A stretch of DNA of 64,000 nt from Eustoma russellianum (taxonomy: Eukaryota; Streptophyta; Magnoliopsida; Gentianales; Gentianaceae), in assembly GCA_036186865.1 (NCBI GenBank), contig AP025040.1:12091736-12155735 (forward strand), read 5' to 3'. The notes below the pieces were generated by a model that saw only the letters and a list, made by a program, of their open reading frames with translations, searched no databases and had not been told where the DNA came from. The translations under genes and the position numbers were made by a program. Within the stretch, counting starts at the first letter, position 1. Every line of letters begins with the position of its first letter. Of the stretch, positions 1 through 11,201 are shown in pieces.

Positions 1-30
1 ATGTCATAATGTCCGGTCACTTCATATAAC

Positions 31-265
31 TTTATACCCTGTAACGCGCCCCGGCTTATATTTCCATCCCGGTTTACGTTACAGCCAACTTTATACCCTG
101 TAATGCACCTCGGCTTATATTTCCATCCCGAGTAGCATTACAGACAACTTTATACCCTGTAACGCGCCCCGGCTTATATTTCCATCCCGGTTTACGTTAC
201 AGTCTTTCGTGCCCTACAATGCGCCCCGGCTTAAATTTCCATCCTGGTTTACATTGCAGGTCACC
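31..265. repeat. 59-bp tandem repeat, about 4 units
   Basis: Units starting at 31, 90, 149 and about 207 share the core CCCCGGCTTATATTTCCATC and recur every 59 bases. The last unit is the most diverged. The array lies inside the gypsy-type LTR. Confidence 0.85.
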
Positions 266-751
266 TTCGCAAATCTGTGCCGAAGCACCTTTCTTTTCAA
301 ATCAATATGCAAATGCACGTGCCATGATGCAAGACTCCTCATTTCATTCTCATTTCTCATTCACATATGCAGTTTATGTTCACATGCGCAAGTACAAGTC
401 ACACGCGAGCTTTCCCTAACTAACACATCAGAATCTTAGGCTTCAACTAGCTCGTCAACACTAAACCTTGATTCTAAAGTTCACAACCAATGAGAGCGTC
501 CCTATCTTTCTTTCATTGAACTCTAAGACACCTTGTGCGTTCATTTCCTAACCCCTCTAAGTCATTCACGTTGAAACTCGATTCGAGAACCCTTTGAAGT
601 CGCCAATTTGATTCACCATCCTAAATCACGTTCCCAAGACTTAGACTACCTTTAATCAGGTCTTAAGAAGTCCCTAAAGTCACCCAAAGGCTCCCCGAAC
701 GTCCCCCTTTCTTCCTCTATTTTCCACAAAATTTCTGGACTTCATCCCCTA

Positions 752-1012
752 GACATCGATCGATCGATGTCCAACTGGGGACATCGATCTCTCACTTCGA
801 TCGATCGATGTCCTTCTGAGGACATCGATCTCTCAGGCTCAAACCACATCGATCGATCGATGTCCTTCTGAGGACATCGATCTCTCAGTCTCCCCCTACA
901 TCGATCGATCGATGTCCTACTGGGGACATCGATCTCTCAGCCACCAAGACATCGATCGATCGATGTCCTTCTGAGGACATCGATCTCTGACTTAGATCGA
1001 TCGATGTCTGCG
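752..1012. repeat. Tandem array of ATCGATCGATCGAT hairpin units
   Basis: Five full units and one partial unit begin near 752, 797, 844, 897, 946 and 993. Each has ATCGATCGATCGATGTCC followed after about six bases by GGACATCGATCTCT, so each unit is an inverted repeat able to form a hairpin. Spacing is about 45-53 bases. The array lies inside the gypsy-type LTR. Confidence 0.85.
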
Positions 1013-1868
1013 GTTTCCCCAATCTTCTCTCCGTTTTCTGCAACATCTGCAGTACCAAGAACACCAAATATCCATAATTCATTCCCAATCAATCCAAGCC
1101 TAATCCCGGCTACCATCCATGCTTAAAACTGTAAATTCAAACGCTTATACGCATATCGCACAATGATTCGACCTTGAACTCAATTATCCAACGCTCTCAA
1201 TCCCAGAAAAATCCCATCTTTTCTCTCAGACACTCCTCAACCATGAAACCACACCAAAAAGGGGTTCAGGGGTAGGGATTTGCAGGATTTCACATATTCG
1301 ATCAACAACAACAATCACATTTTCATATACATCGGCCAAATCTTGAAACGAAAGCACATAAAACATATACGCATACTCAAAGAACGAATCTACTGCATGG
1401 TGATCCAATTTGATAACAAAATAGGCCGTCTTTCATTTCACAAATCGTAGGAACCTATAAACAGATTACTTGCCTTTGATTACCCGAAGACGAAATGGGA
1501 ACGAACTAAGGCTGGATCAATTCTTGGGGGATGTCTTCCTCTTCTACTCCTGGAAGAAACGGCTAGGGTTGTGAGGAAAGCGTCGATGGTTTCTGACTAG
1601 TGAAGAAACTGACGCTTTGTCAGTTTTTTTTATATGGGAAGGGAAAAGTTTGGTGTTTCTAAATTATAACTATTATCTATTTATCTTAAAGGATAAACTT
1701 AATTATTTAATTCTAAATTAAACATAATTAATTTCTAATATTAAATCCATCATTAATTTCTAATTAATCCTCATATTAATGCCTAACTTAATTCGCGTTG
1801 ACCGTCATTAATTCCCGAAAATTCTTCTTCGTCTTTTAATTACCCGACGGAGGGTGCGGGGCATAACA

Positions 1869-3762
1869 ACATAACTTCAACTGGCCGACGGATGACCAAC
1901 ACGAGCAAGCAGGTGACGCCACCGAGCTGACTACAATCGATAGAGATGAGACTCAAGCTTCAGTACTCACTCCTGAGACATCTACTTCGGACAGTGTCTT
2001 ACAAGAGGTAAGTTCTCCATCTACTAATTTGATTTCTGAGCAAATGGTACCTCAACCTGTTGTAAGTCAGGAACATGGGGAACGGGTGCTTCCACCAAGA
2101 AGTACCAGAGGCATTCCACCGGAAAGATATTCACCAGACCAAGTGACTCGAACCAGTAGATATCCAGTGATTCGAGGGCGAGCATTGCTGGCTCCCATGT
2201 ATTCAGAAAATATTCCCAAAACAGTACAGGAGGCAATAGTAAAAAAGGAATGGCGAGCAGCGATGGCGACTGAAATGGAGGCTCTACTTAAGAATGAAAC
2301 ATGAGAAAAGTGTATCCTTTCAGAAGGAAAGAAACCAGTAGGGTGCCGATGGGTGTTCACCATTAAATACAAGGCTGATGGAACCATTGAAAGACATAAA
2401 GCGAGACTTGTGGCAAAAGGGTATACTCAAACCTATGGAGTTGATTACTCAGAGACTTTTTCTCCAGTAGCAAAGATTGATACTATTCGAGTACTTTTTT
2501 CCGTGGCAGTTAATAAAGATTGGCCCTTGTTTCAGTTTGATGTGAAGAACGCATTCCTGCATGGTGAATTGCAAGAAGAAGTATACATGGAAGCTCCTCC
2601 AGGCTTCTCAGGAGAGTTTGAAAGGGGTGAGGTGTGCAGGTTGAGAAAGGCATTATATGGGCTTAAACAGAGTCCACGAGCTTGGTTTGGACGATTTACA
2701 GCTGCAATGAAACAGAATGGGTATGTTCAGAGTAATGCAGACCATACACTCTTCCTTAAGAGAAACAAAGACCTGATGACATGCTTGATTATATATGTAG
2801 ATGACATGATTATCACTGGGGATGATGTTGAAGAAATCAGTAGACTCCGTCAGAAGTTATTTGCAGAATTTGAGATGAAAGATTTGGGAACACTACAGTA
2901 CTTCTTGGGAATAGAAGTCTCACGCTCTAGCAAAGGTATTGTGATATGTCAGCAGAAGTATATCCTGGACTTACTGACAGATATTGGAATGATCAACTGT
3001 AAACCTGCTAAGACTCCCATGACGATAAATCATAAGCTGCAAGTGAGTGAAGCAGAACCAATAGTTAACAAGGAACGATATCAAAGACTTGTTGGAAAGT
3101 TGATCTACCTGTCCCATACTCGGCCAGATATTGCATATGCAGTCGGAGTTGTTAGCCAGTTTATGCATACACCACAAAAGGCACATATGATAACAGTAAA
3201 AAGGATACTCAGGTATTTAAAGGGAACAAGTGATCGAGGATTGGTGTTTACAAAACATGGAAATCTTGACATTGAGGTCTTCACAGATGCTGATTGGGCA
3301 GGGAACCCAAATGATAGACGATCCACCTCAGGATACTTTGCATTTGTTGGAGGAAACCTAGTCACATGGAAGAGCAAGAAACAAAAGGTTGTTGCACTAT
3401 CAAGTGCGGAAGCAGAATTTAGAGGGATTGTGAAAGGGATAATGGAGATTTTGTGGTTAAAGAAACTGATGGATGAAATAGGAATCCTAATACAACTTCC
3501 GGTACAGTTAAAATGTGACAACAAAGCAGCAATAAGTATTTCTGAGAACCCGGTGCAGCATGACAGAACTAAGCATGTTGAGGTAGATCGACATTTTATC
3601 AAAGAAAAACTTGAGGAAGGGATTGTGGAATTGCCATTTGTAAAGTCTGAAGATCAACTTGCAGACATTTTGACTAAAGCAGTATCAGGGAGAACATTTG
3701 AGGAGGCATTGAGCAAGTTGGGTATCGGATGTTCCAATACACAACTTGAGGGGGAGTGTTAG
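1869..3762 (+). pseudogene. Ty1-copia pol fragment (RT and RNase H), broken
   Basis: The reading frame runs from about 1875, just after the inserted gypsy LTR, to the stop at 3762. It covers the linker before RT, the copia reverse transcriptase with the YVDD catalytic box near 2797-2808, and the RNase H end with the TDADWAGN and SSAEAEF blocks. The frame has one internal TGA at 2302-2304. The related element at 23101-28597 has tryptophan there, so this is a TGG to TGA nonsense change. Gag, protease and integrase are absent because the 5' part is displaced beyond the inserted LTR. The last codons overlap the 3' LTR. This is an old, inactive copy. Confidence 0.9.
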
Positions 3763-3964
3763 AGATATGAGTTGAAATATCAAAGATATGGTTTGAAAAG
3801 ATAGGAAAAGTTAGATTTTGTAAGATTTATCTATATCAAATCTTCAACCAGAATCACAGTCATTGTTGACTTAGGTAGGAAAGGTTGTATTATAAATACC
3901 TACAATGTATTTGAATCAGAAAAATAAGAAGAAATTACATTTATCCAAGACTGTTTTTCTAGCA
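3757..3964 (+). mobile_element. 3' LTR of the first copia element (right end uncertain)
   Basis: A polypurine tract, TTGAGGGGGAG, ends at 3756 and is followed by TGTTAG, the usual start of a copia LTR. A TATA-like stretch (TATTATAAATACC) near 3890 and AATAAG after it fit LTR promoter and polyadenylation signals. The right end is placed at CTAGCA, 3964, as the first plausible CA terminus. No 5' LTR or target-site duplication can be seen, so this end is a guess. Confidence 0.55.
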
Positions 3965-3999
3965 CTATGATTTTGGGGCTCCAGCCTAGTTCGAGAGTT

Positions 4000-4330
4000 C
4001 AACCCTTACTACTCGGAGAAGACTCATTTTCAAGACTTCGAGTAGGATAACCCCATATACTTTTAGCGGGTGTATTTTTATAAATAACCCAACACTTTAT
4101 ATTAAACTCACACAATAACCTTATGAGACCTCCGAGTTTGTTACTTGGCTTACACTTTAAAAGGCGTCACCTACAATGTATTCTAGACGTAGCTCATAGA
4201 GCCTTCTATAGGGCCTATTTGGTCAAGTACAGATGTTGGTTAAATAGGCCTATACTTATGACGCTACTCTAATATTGTCATTACGTACTAAACCCCAACT
4301 AAAGGTATACATACAGACCCATCATTAGCC
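4000..4330. repeat. Unclassified dispersed repeat, copy 1
   Basis: This stretch aligns by eye with 5925-6300 in the same orientation. Shared blocks include GTATTTTTATAAATAACCCA and GTCACCTACA. No coding potential or terminal structure was recognised. It could be a decayed LTR fragment. Confidence 0.6.
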
Positions 4331-5520
4331 TCCCAAAGTATGATTGGCTCGTTATAACACTTGCACTCAAGAAGAGAAACTTAACTTTTTCATACTAGAA
4401 TTAGCTTGGAAGGAGCTACACTGTGCCTTAAAGCCTTTAATATTTTAAAAGTGTAACGATGAATGGCTTTGCAACAACTTTCTCTGTCAATCTCTCTAAC
4501 GAGCAGATCAATTTTCCGGCAGAGACCATTTTGAACAATGATCCACCAATTTTTTTCTCAAAAAAAAGTGAGTGAAAGCAATGTATCTTTTATTACTCTT
4601 TTATTTCAGAGCATTTTGCACTTATTTTTAGATCAAAATCCGACCATTTTATAAAAAGGGTTTTGCTTTTTGCATTTTGTATTACCCCGGGGGGGCTCCA
4701 CCTTTCAAGTGACTTAACTATCCCACAGTACCAGCCTTTTAAGCATAATGGCTAACAATGAAGGAGATGAACTTCCTAACTTGAATGTCAAACCAGATCT
4801 GTTTTGGCTGTACTTCCTAACTTAGCAGCACCACTTGAATTCTTCTCAAAAAAACGAGAAACTAATCAATTGAGGAGTCAGCTAAGAATCTATTGACAAA
4901 GTTGATGCTACAACGTAAAGTTGACGTTGATGAATTTTTTTTTTTAAATAAGATTCTCTAACTCCAGATAAGCTCCATTTTTTACAACTTCAATTAGTTA
5001 TTGAATTAAAAAAATATATTTTCTTCCAATTGTACACTGAGTTTTTATGTAGATTTCACTATTAATAATCTATCGTAAGGGGTAAAAAGAAGATCAATAT
5101 AAATGCAAAACTATGCGCTCCTACAGGATAAAAAGGATAAAGTCATGATGTTTGTTGCAATTCTTCTAGAGCTGCTTTGGTATTTCATTGAGAAAGACCT
5201 CAAACGCGTTTGAGGGGCAGCTGCCCATCGAATTCACGTCAGAAATAGCCAACAGAAAAAATAAAATCTTGAGTTATGTATGGAAACAAAAATAATGGTT
5301 GAACCAATCTGCAATCACATGAGACCTTCGAATAGTCTGCAAAAGATGCAAGGCTAAAAAAACGTCAGGGATAGGATTCTCCACAGGTCCTCTGATGCTT
5401 AACTCAATAACGGTTTTGAGAAGCTTAAAATGCAAGAGTGCATGGATTGCAAGTTATCTGAACTTGATGTATTGATGAGCCTTATATTAAGGAGGATCTT
5501 CATTGAGGTGAGGCTACATC
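4331..5520. other. Gene-free intergenic stretch
   Basis: AT-rich DNA with poly-T and poly-A runs and a GTATTACCCCGGGGGGG island near 4680. I found no coding region, terminal inverted repeat or RNA gene. Confidence 0.5.
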
Positions 5521-5700
5521 CCTTGGAGCAACTGGTAAAGTTACTGTTTTGTGACTTTGAGGTCACGGGTTTGAGATGCACAAACAATCTTTTGCACAAA
5601 AGTGTAGGGTAAAACTGCTTACATCAGATCGTGATTCGATCCGGCCCTTCTTCGGACCCTGCACAAGCTCAGGATCCTAGTAGACTAGGAACGTCCTTGT
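5521..5700 (+). mobile_element. Au-type SINE
   Basis: The order of blocks matches the plant Au SINE as I know it: TTGGAGCAACTGGTAAAG at the head, a GGTCACGGGTTTGAG box-B-like block, then TTTTGCACAAAAGTGTAGGG, then GATCCGGCCCTTCTTCGGAC. The tRNA-like head implies an ancestral polymerase III promoter. The copy is diverged (box B has TTTGAG, not TTCGAG) and the exact 3' end is unclear. Confidence 0.75.
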
Positions 5701-5924
5701 TGAGGTGAGATTCTTAGGGCGGTGATAAGAAGTTGAGTCATATTATGATTCACACCTTTTTTTTCTTCTAAATATAGGAGAAGATATCTTATGCTAATAG
5801 AGAATCATACGGGAGTTGCATATTATGGAATTTATCATATTTGTCCTTATCCTTTTATGAAAAAGATTCACAAGTCCCCTGATTCTTTCAGTAAGAGGAC
5901 TAATCCATGTTTGTGAGTATACAA

Positions 5925-6300
5925 CCAACACCTAGACCTAGAAGGGCAGTCTCAAGGGACTCCGAGGTTAGTAGAATTATGGGTTCTAACCTATGTAGGA
6001 GTTCAACTCTTACCACTCGCAGAAGTCTCCTTTTGGAGACTCCAAGTAAGATAGCTTCATATATTCTCAGCAGATGTATTTTTATAAATAACCCAACACT
6101 TCACACTAAACTCAGAGGACACCCCTATGGACCTTCGAGTTCACTACTTGACTTACATCTTAAAAGTCGTCACCTACAGTGTATTCTGACCATACCCTTC
6201 TATAGAGTACATGGGGTCTCCAAGTTACATGTATTGGTCAAATAGGCTTGTATTTAAGATCAAAATCCAGCTCAAAAGTATACGTGGAGACCCACACTAA
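5925..6300. repeat. Unclassified dispersed repeat, copy 2
   Basis: Second copy of the repeat at 4000-4330, in direct orientation, diverged with small indels. Both copies contain ATAAATAACCCAACACTT. Confidence 0.6.
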
Positions 6301-6489
6301 TCATGTTTCAAGTTTGGTATGGTGAAAAGGTCCACTGTCCTTCTATCAATATAGTGAAAATGATTTGAATTTGCAGAGGATGAGACAACACTATGGTTAA
6401 AACGGAAAAGCTGTGATCTTATATTTGGAACTATATGAAACAGGTGTAACCAGACGATATTTTTATTTAGGGAAACTAGTATATTTGTC

Positions 6490-6765
6490 AACATTTTCTA
6501 TTTCCGATGAAGTCAATGATACATTTTTTATTGACTTTGGAATATGATGGAATAAAACAAAATGACTCACTAAATTGGATGTGCTTCTTATATTGTGAAG
6601 TAGCAGTTGATCGACATATAGCTTGACGCATCATTATGGGTTATCAGGAAACAACCTCTGTGTGTTTCTAACACATGTGTATGGTTGCATACATCCGACC
6701 CTCCATATCCCGCCATAGACGAAAACCTCTAAAGCAATGGGGGTAATGTTGTTGTTGTAGTAGCA
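6490..6765 (+). mobile_element. SINE-like repeat, copy a
   Basis: One of five related copies in the window. The core holds TTGATCGACATATAGCTTGACG, a CAGGAAACAACCTCT block, GCATACATCCGACCCTCC and a GTTGTTGTTG tail. The CATCCGACCC part resembles the 3' half of Au SINEs, and the simple-repeat tail sets the plus orientation. No clear tRNA head was seen at the 5' end. Confidence 0.65.
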
Positions 6766-6850
6766 TATCTGTCAAAGAGTATATGTACAAGAAGGAGTCA
6801 CCTTATAAAAATTTTGGCAATGCATAGACATGCATAACTAGAATCAAGAC

Positions 6851-7793
6851 TAGGGGTGAGCAACGGTCCGGTTCCGGTTCTGACGGTTCGGGAACCGTTA
6901 GAACCGGGAACCGTTTAGCATGTTATTTTTAGAACCGAACTGGAACCGTGAACCTGTGGAACCGTAGAACTGTAGAACCGTTTAAAACGGTTCGGTTCCG
7001 GTTCAGAACCGCAGAACCGCGAAAGAAAGAAAACAGTTTTTTTTTTTTAAAAAAAAAGGAAATCAACTCCATCAATAACTCACCCTTGTCATTTGGCAAC
7101 ACTCAACAGAACAAAACAAAAAATGAATGCAGCAAACAACACATCAAAAGTAATAACTAATAAGTAAAAATGAATGTTAATTAAATGGCTAAATGCCCAG
7201 CTCGTATCCTGTCAAGTCATACTATTTTTTTTTTTGTAAATATGTCAAGTAATACTAATGATAGCAAGAAACAAAGTGAAACATTGTTCTATGTCATCAT
7301 CAAAAAGTTAGAGATACATAGTTTCCATTCACTTCCATCATCAAAAAGATAGTTGGATTTTGCATCCTTGAACTTAAAATTATCTCTGATGCAGGCATAC
7401 AAGAAATATAAAGGAAACCTTTACATATTTGATATTTGAGAAAATTAGATGCAACAATAAAATGCAGATTTAGAACTTCCTAATATAAAAATTTTTAACC
7501 ATATGAGTCAGTTTTCATTTCACGCAACGCAATGAGTCAATGGTGCAAGTTTTTCACTTTATTTTTTTTAAAAAAACTATTATTTGTTATTTATATTAAT
7601 ATTATTATTTATACGGTTCGGTTCCGGTTCTAACGGTTTAGAAAAATTAGGAACCGAATTGGAACCGTGAAGCAGAAAAACGGTTCTGGAACCGAACCGT
7701 GAAACTTAAACGGTTCCAGTTCGGTTTAAAATCCATATTTTCGTTCCGGTTTCGATCCGGTTTTACGGTTTCCAGTTTTCTTGCTCACTCCTA
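6851..7793. mobile_element. Non-autonomous hAT transposon, 943 bp
   Basis: The element begins TAGGGGTGAGCAA and ends TTGCTCACTCCTA, an imperfect terminal inverted repeat. It is flanked by exact 8-bp copies of ATCAAGAC at 6843-6850 and 7794-7801, the hAT hallmark. Both subterminal regions carry many copies of GGTTCCGGTTC-type motifs and their complements, typical of transposase-binding repeats. The centre is AT-rich and encodes no transposase. Confidence 0.93.
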
Positions 7794-7801
7794 ATCAAGA
7801 C

Positions 7802-8456
7802 CAAATACCAACTTCTTCCTTTCTTTTAAGATTTTTTGTTTTTCTTGATGTTTTGGTTTAGAAATAAGGTATTCTGTATACCCACAGAAAGAAACAAACG
7901 ACTCACTCTTTAATCAATCAAATCAAAAGGATTTCTTAAAACCTTCTATATAAAAATATTATAACATAAAAAAATTGAAAACATCTAAAGAACACTGTTT
8001 AAAAAAATACCAGTGCCAGTCGTAACCCAGGCATGTAGTTGCTGAAGAAAAGATTTATTATAGATATACGATCATAATTTTGGCAAAATCGTATTGTTTC
8101 TATTCTAATCTTTGCCGCCTGAAGATTTTCTCCAAAGAGGAAATTGAATGTTAATGAGACTGGAAAATTTGACCGATAATATCTCTTTTATCAAATCAAT
8201 AAAACAAAAATATGTGTGAGTATAAAATTATTTCATTTGAAAGATATTCTTTTTTCTTATGTCTGTGGACTCTAACCATAGAAATTGCCAGAGTGATCAA
8301 AATTTTAAATTAGTCAATCGACAAATGGGTTTCCCCAAACCGTTAGATCCAGAACTAGGTGCTTCAAAGTTGGAAGTTGGAAGTTTTCTCTTTTATATAA
8401 CACGTTACATATAAAACAATCAAGTGAATCTTATAATTTGTATATCTTTTACTTAA
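7802..8456. other. Gene-free AT-rich stretch
   Basis: No coding region, RNA gene or repeat boundary was recognised here. Confidence 0.5.
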
Positions 8457-8700
8457 TACTCCGTTTGTTCTAAAAATATTATCGTTGTATGACTTGAGCA
8501 TTATTTAAAAAAGTCGAATTATTTCGGTCAGTAATATTATTCTACATTTAGTTGATTAATTGATCTAAACTGCAGAAAATATGTAAGGATTAATTGAGAT
8601 AGTAATATAAAAACTGTAACTATGAATATATTCTTATTTTCAAAAAGTGGATAATATTTTCAAAACAAAAACAAAATAAAAAATAAAACAACGTTAGCAT
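8457..8700. repeat. Possible decayed Stowaway-like MITE
   Basis: The start TACTCCGTTTGTTCTAAAA resembles Stowaway termini, which run TA followed by CTCCGTCC-like sequence. The opposite end is too diverged to confirm an inverted terminus or TA duplication. Confidence 0.25.
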
Positions 8701-8755
8701 AATATATGGATCGTGTTTTTTCTTTGGTTTAATGGGCAAGCATACCGGTCTTTTG

Positions 8756-8920
8756 CAATGAGTTAAAATATGAGACCTCCAATCATGCGATTTGTCACGT
8801 GTAAAAAAAGGAAGAGGTTTAAAAAAATTTTGATTTTAAAAAAGAGTTTTTTGTATACGTGGCATCACGTGATTGAAGAATTCATATTTTGACTCACTTT
8901 CTGCTTTTACTGATCTCAAC
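8756..8920. mobile_element. Foldback MITE, Mutator-like family 1, short copy
   Basis: The arms TGAGACCTCCAATCATGCG and GTGATTGAAGAATTCATA are imperfect inverted repeats around an AT-rich centre. The arms resemble those of the copies at 10990, 15011 and 19970. Flanking direct repeats CCGGTCTTTTG (8745-8755) and CCGGTATTTTG (8921-8931) differ at one base and may be the target-site duplication. Confidence 0.6.
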
Positions 8921-9189
8921 CCGGTATTTTGACCAATATAAGATATATCTCGTTCGAGCTGCACGCAAGCTCATTAGTACGTGTTTTAGTGATAAGAGGC
9001 GTACGAAATAAAACACTAAATTTCAAGGGCACTATACGCGAGAAAATCAGCTACCATAGATGAATGCTCGCCACTTAAATGGAAAAGCATAACACTTCAA
9101 GATATTACAAATTTTACCATTGGACTAAGCCTTTAAAGCCACTAGTATGTTATTTCTATTGTGCCACGTAAGGTTTCGGTGAGACATTG

Positions 9190-9399
9190 AATCTCACATT
9201 TATATACAACAGTTATGCATATATACATACATATATATGTTTTACGTATGTGTATACATTACATATACACATGCACACACATATATACATATATAAACAT
9301 GTATCACATTTATATAGAATAGTTATACAAATATACATACATATATATGTTATATATGTGTATACATTACATACACACACACATATACACATATACTTA

Positions 9400-9452
<53 letters not shown>

Positions 9453-9830
9453 ATATGTTTTGTGTTTGTGTGTACACATATATACATATATACATACATC
9501 TATATACATACATATATATATATGTGTGTGTGTGTGTATATATGCATAGAGACACACACACACACAAGTATATATGCACACATATACATCATCATCATCA
9601 TCCGTACCCAGTATATCCCAACGACAGCAAACACTATCGTTACATATACACACATATACAAAATATACATACTCACATATATATACACATTAGGTATATA
9701 TATATGTATGTATATATGTATGTATGTATAATATACATGCATACACACACACATATATATATATACTACATATATATACATACATATATATATATATATT
9801 TGTCGAGTTACCAACTGTTCATATTACCTG
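9190..9830. repeat. Compound TA/CA microsatellite
   Basis: Long runs of alternating TA, CA, TG and ACAT repeats, including an uninterrupted (TA)n near 9405-9444. Open frames here translate to Tyr/Ile/His/Thr low-complexity strings and are not genes. A 3' RTE LINE tail is embedded at 9588-9645. Confidence 0.95.
9588..9645 (-). mobile_element. RTE LINE 3' tail fragment
   Basis: CATCATCATCATC followed by CCAGTATATCCCAACGACAG is the reverse complement of the 3' end of the RTE element at 50640-53895, which ends GGGATATACTGGGTATGAT. Only the tail is left. Confidence 0.75.
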
Positions 9831-9879
9831 CAACCGAGGCTGCAGACTGAAAATATCTACATTGGCATTTAGGACGTGG

Positions 9880-10071
9880 GGGATAGGATCCCCTCACCGC
9901 TCCCCCCTCAACGCATACGTGACCGCGCGATACGTGGCAAAAAGGAGGAGTGGTGAGGCTGGGTGAGGGTAACCGTCATCCAGCCTCACCACCCCCTACT
10001 GCTGCCACATGTCGTGTCCTGTGCCGTGCGGTGACTCACCGCGCGGTGAGGAGGTGAGGAGATCTCATCCC
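9880..10071. mobile_element. Foldback MITE, Mutator-like family 2, copy 1
   Basis: Starts GGGATAGGATCCCCTCACCG and ends in a diverged complement, GGTGAGGAGATCTCATCCC. The inner arms GAGGCTGG and CCAGCCTCACC pair as well. Flanks AGGACGTGGG and AGACGTGGG (9871-9880 and 10072-10080) differ by one indel and fit a 9-bp target duplication. It is related to the copies at 14657 and 16580. Confidence 0.8.
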
Positions 10072-10080
10072 AGACGTGGG

Positions 10081-10989
10081 TAGTGTTCCAGTGCAATGTC
10101 CAACCCAGAATCCCACCATAACATAAACATCTCTCCCATCTCATCCACCTCCCGGTCCCCAATTCCCTCCCTCCGGACCTCCACCACACAAAAAGCAAAG
10201 ACGAAATATTTTAAGGATCCCATGGATGCCCCACTCCTTTATAACCTTATCCAGAAAGAAAAATCCTTAAAACATGAGATGTAATTAATTTCTCTTATAA
10301 ATAAAATAAACTATTACAACACGTACCATTATATGATAAAAAAAATAAAACACGTTGTAATACATAAGAAGTATAAACCCTCAAATTATATGTAAGAAGA
10401 ATAAATCACAATAAAGTGAAAAAAAACTTTACACTTACAAATGTCCGAACCTATTAATGCAATATCATGTTACCTTTAACTCCGACCACTTAAACTAAGT
10501 CGCCTTGGATTAGATGTAAGTTTCAATAGTATGCCATTTACGCATGAATGAGGGGAGTGTAATAACAAAAGTAAGACTACACATGTCAACTATGAAGACA
10601 TATATAATTGGAGGCAATACATATATACAAACATATACAGTATATTTCATCAAAAACTATCTTTAGAGTCTAGAGAATTGGAGGCAATACCTAAGTCCTG
10701 ATATCATGGTACCGTAATGCTACGGTAATCTCATCTTTGTTTTTAAAATAGATATTACACTTTCGAAAATGGTAAAGTGTAGCATACTAAATGAATATAA
10801 AACAAACATATCATACTCTTCATTTTAAAACCACGTTATAAGACTGAATTTTAGGTATCTTTATTTTAAAATTACGAATCTTAACTGTCTCGACAAGATA
10901 TCAGATCCTCTAAAGCATAAATTTATTATTAGTTTTGGCTGCATTAACTATCAAATTGAGATCTATGGATTGTAATAGTAATGTTTGCC
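10081..10989. other. Gene-free AT-rich stretch
   Basis: No gene or transposon ends recognised; short poly-A runs only. Confidence 0.5.
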
Positions 10990-11192
10990 CGGTTCAGATC
11001 TCAAGAGGTTAAAGATGAGGTAAAATATGAGGCCTCCAATCAAACGTCGTCACATGTACAAAAGTAGTTTTTTTTTTTAAAAAAAAAAAGGTGCAGCAAC
11101 CCTTTCTTTAAAAGCTGCTTTTGTATACGTAGCGACACGTGATTAGAAACCTCATATTTCACTTTATCTTTAGCCTCCTCAGATCTGAACAG
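10990..11192. mobile_element. Foldback MITE, Mutator-like family 1, 203 bp
   Basis: The ends CGGTTCAGATC and GATCTGAACAG are inverted, and the long arms meet in a T-run/A-run loop near 11068-11090. Exact 9-bp direct repeats ATGTTTGCC flank it at 10981-10989 and 11193-11201, as expected of Mutator-like elements. Confidence 0.9.
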
Positions 11193-11201
11193 ATGTTTGC
11201 C

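Larger units (their letters stand above)
1..1868 (-). mobile_element. Partial LTR of a Ty3-gypsy-type retrotransposon (cut by window start)
   Basis: The segment ends at 1868 with CATAACA, so read on the minus strand it begins TGTTATGCCCCGC, a usual opening for plant gypsy LTRs. Directly after it, at about 1869, copia coding sequence resumes in frame, so this LTR sits inside an older copia element. It has no coding capacity and contains two tandem-repeat arrays, annotated separately. The other end, any internal domain and the second target-site copy lie left of the window. Orientation is inferred from the TGTTATG start; a plus-strand 3' LTR cannot be excluded. Confidence 0.65.

Noticed and set aside
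31..1012. CRISPR-like regular repeats
   Set aside because: The repeats are contiguous or hairpin minisatellites inside a plant LTR, with no unique spacers of constant length and no cas genes.
5430..5612. 60-residue open frame
   Set aside because: Overlaps the Au-type SINE and shows no protein signature.
9187..9850. Several overlapping long open frames on both strands
   Set aside because: They are translations of TA/CA microsatellites and give only Tyr/Ile/His/Thr/Val repeats.
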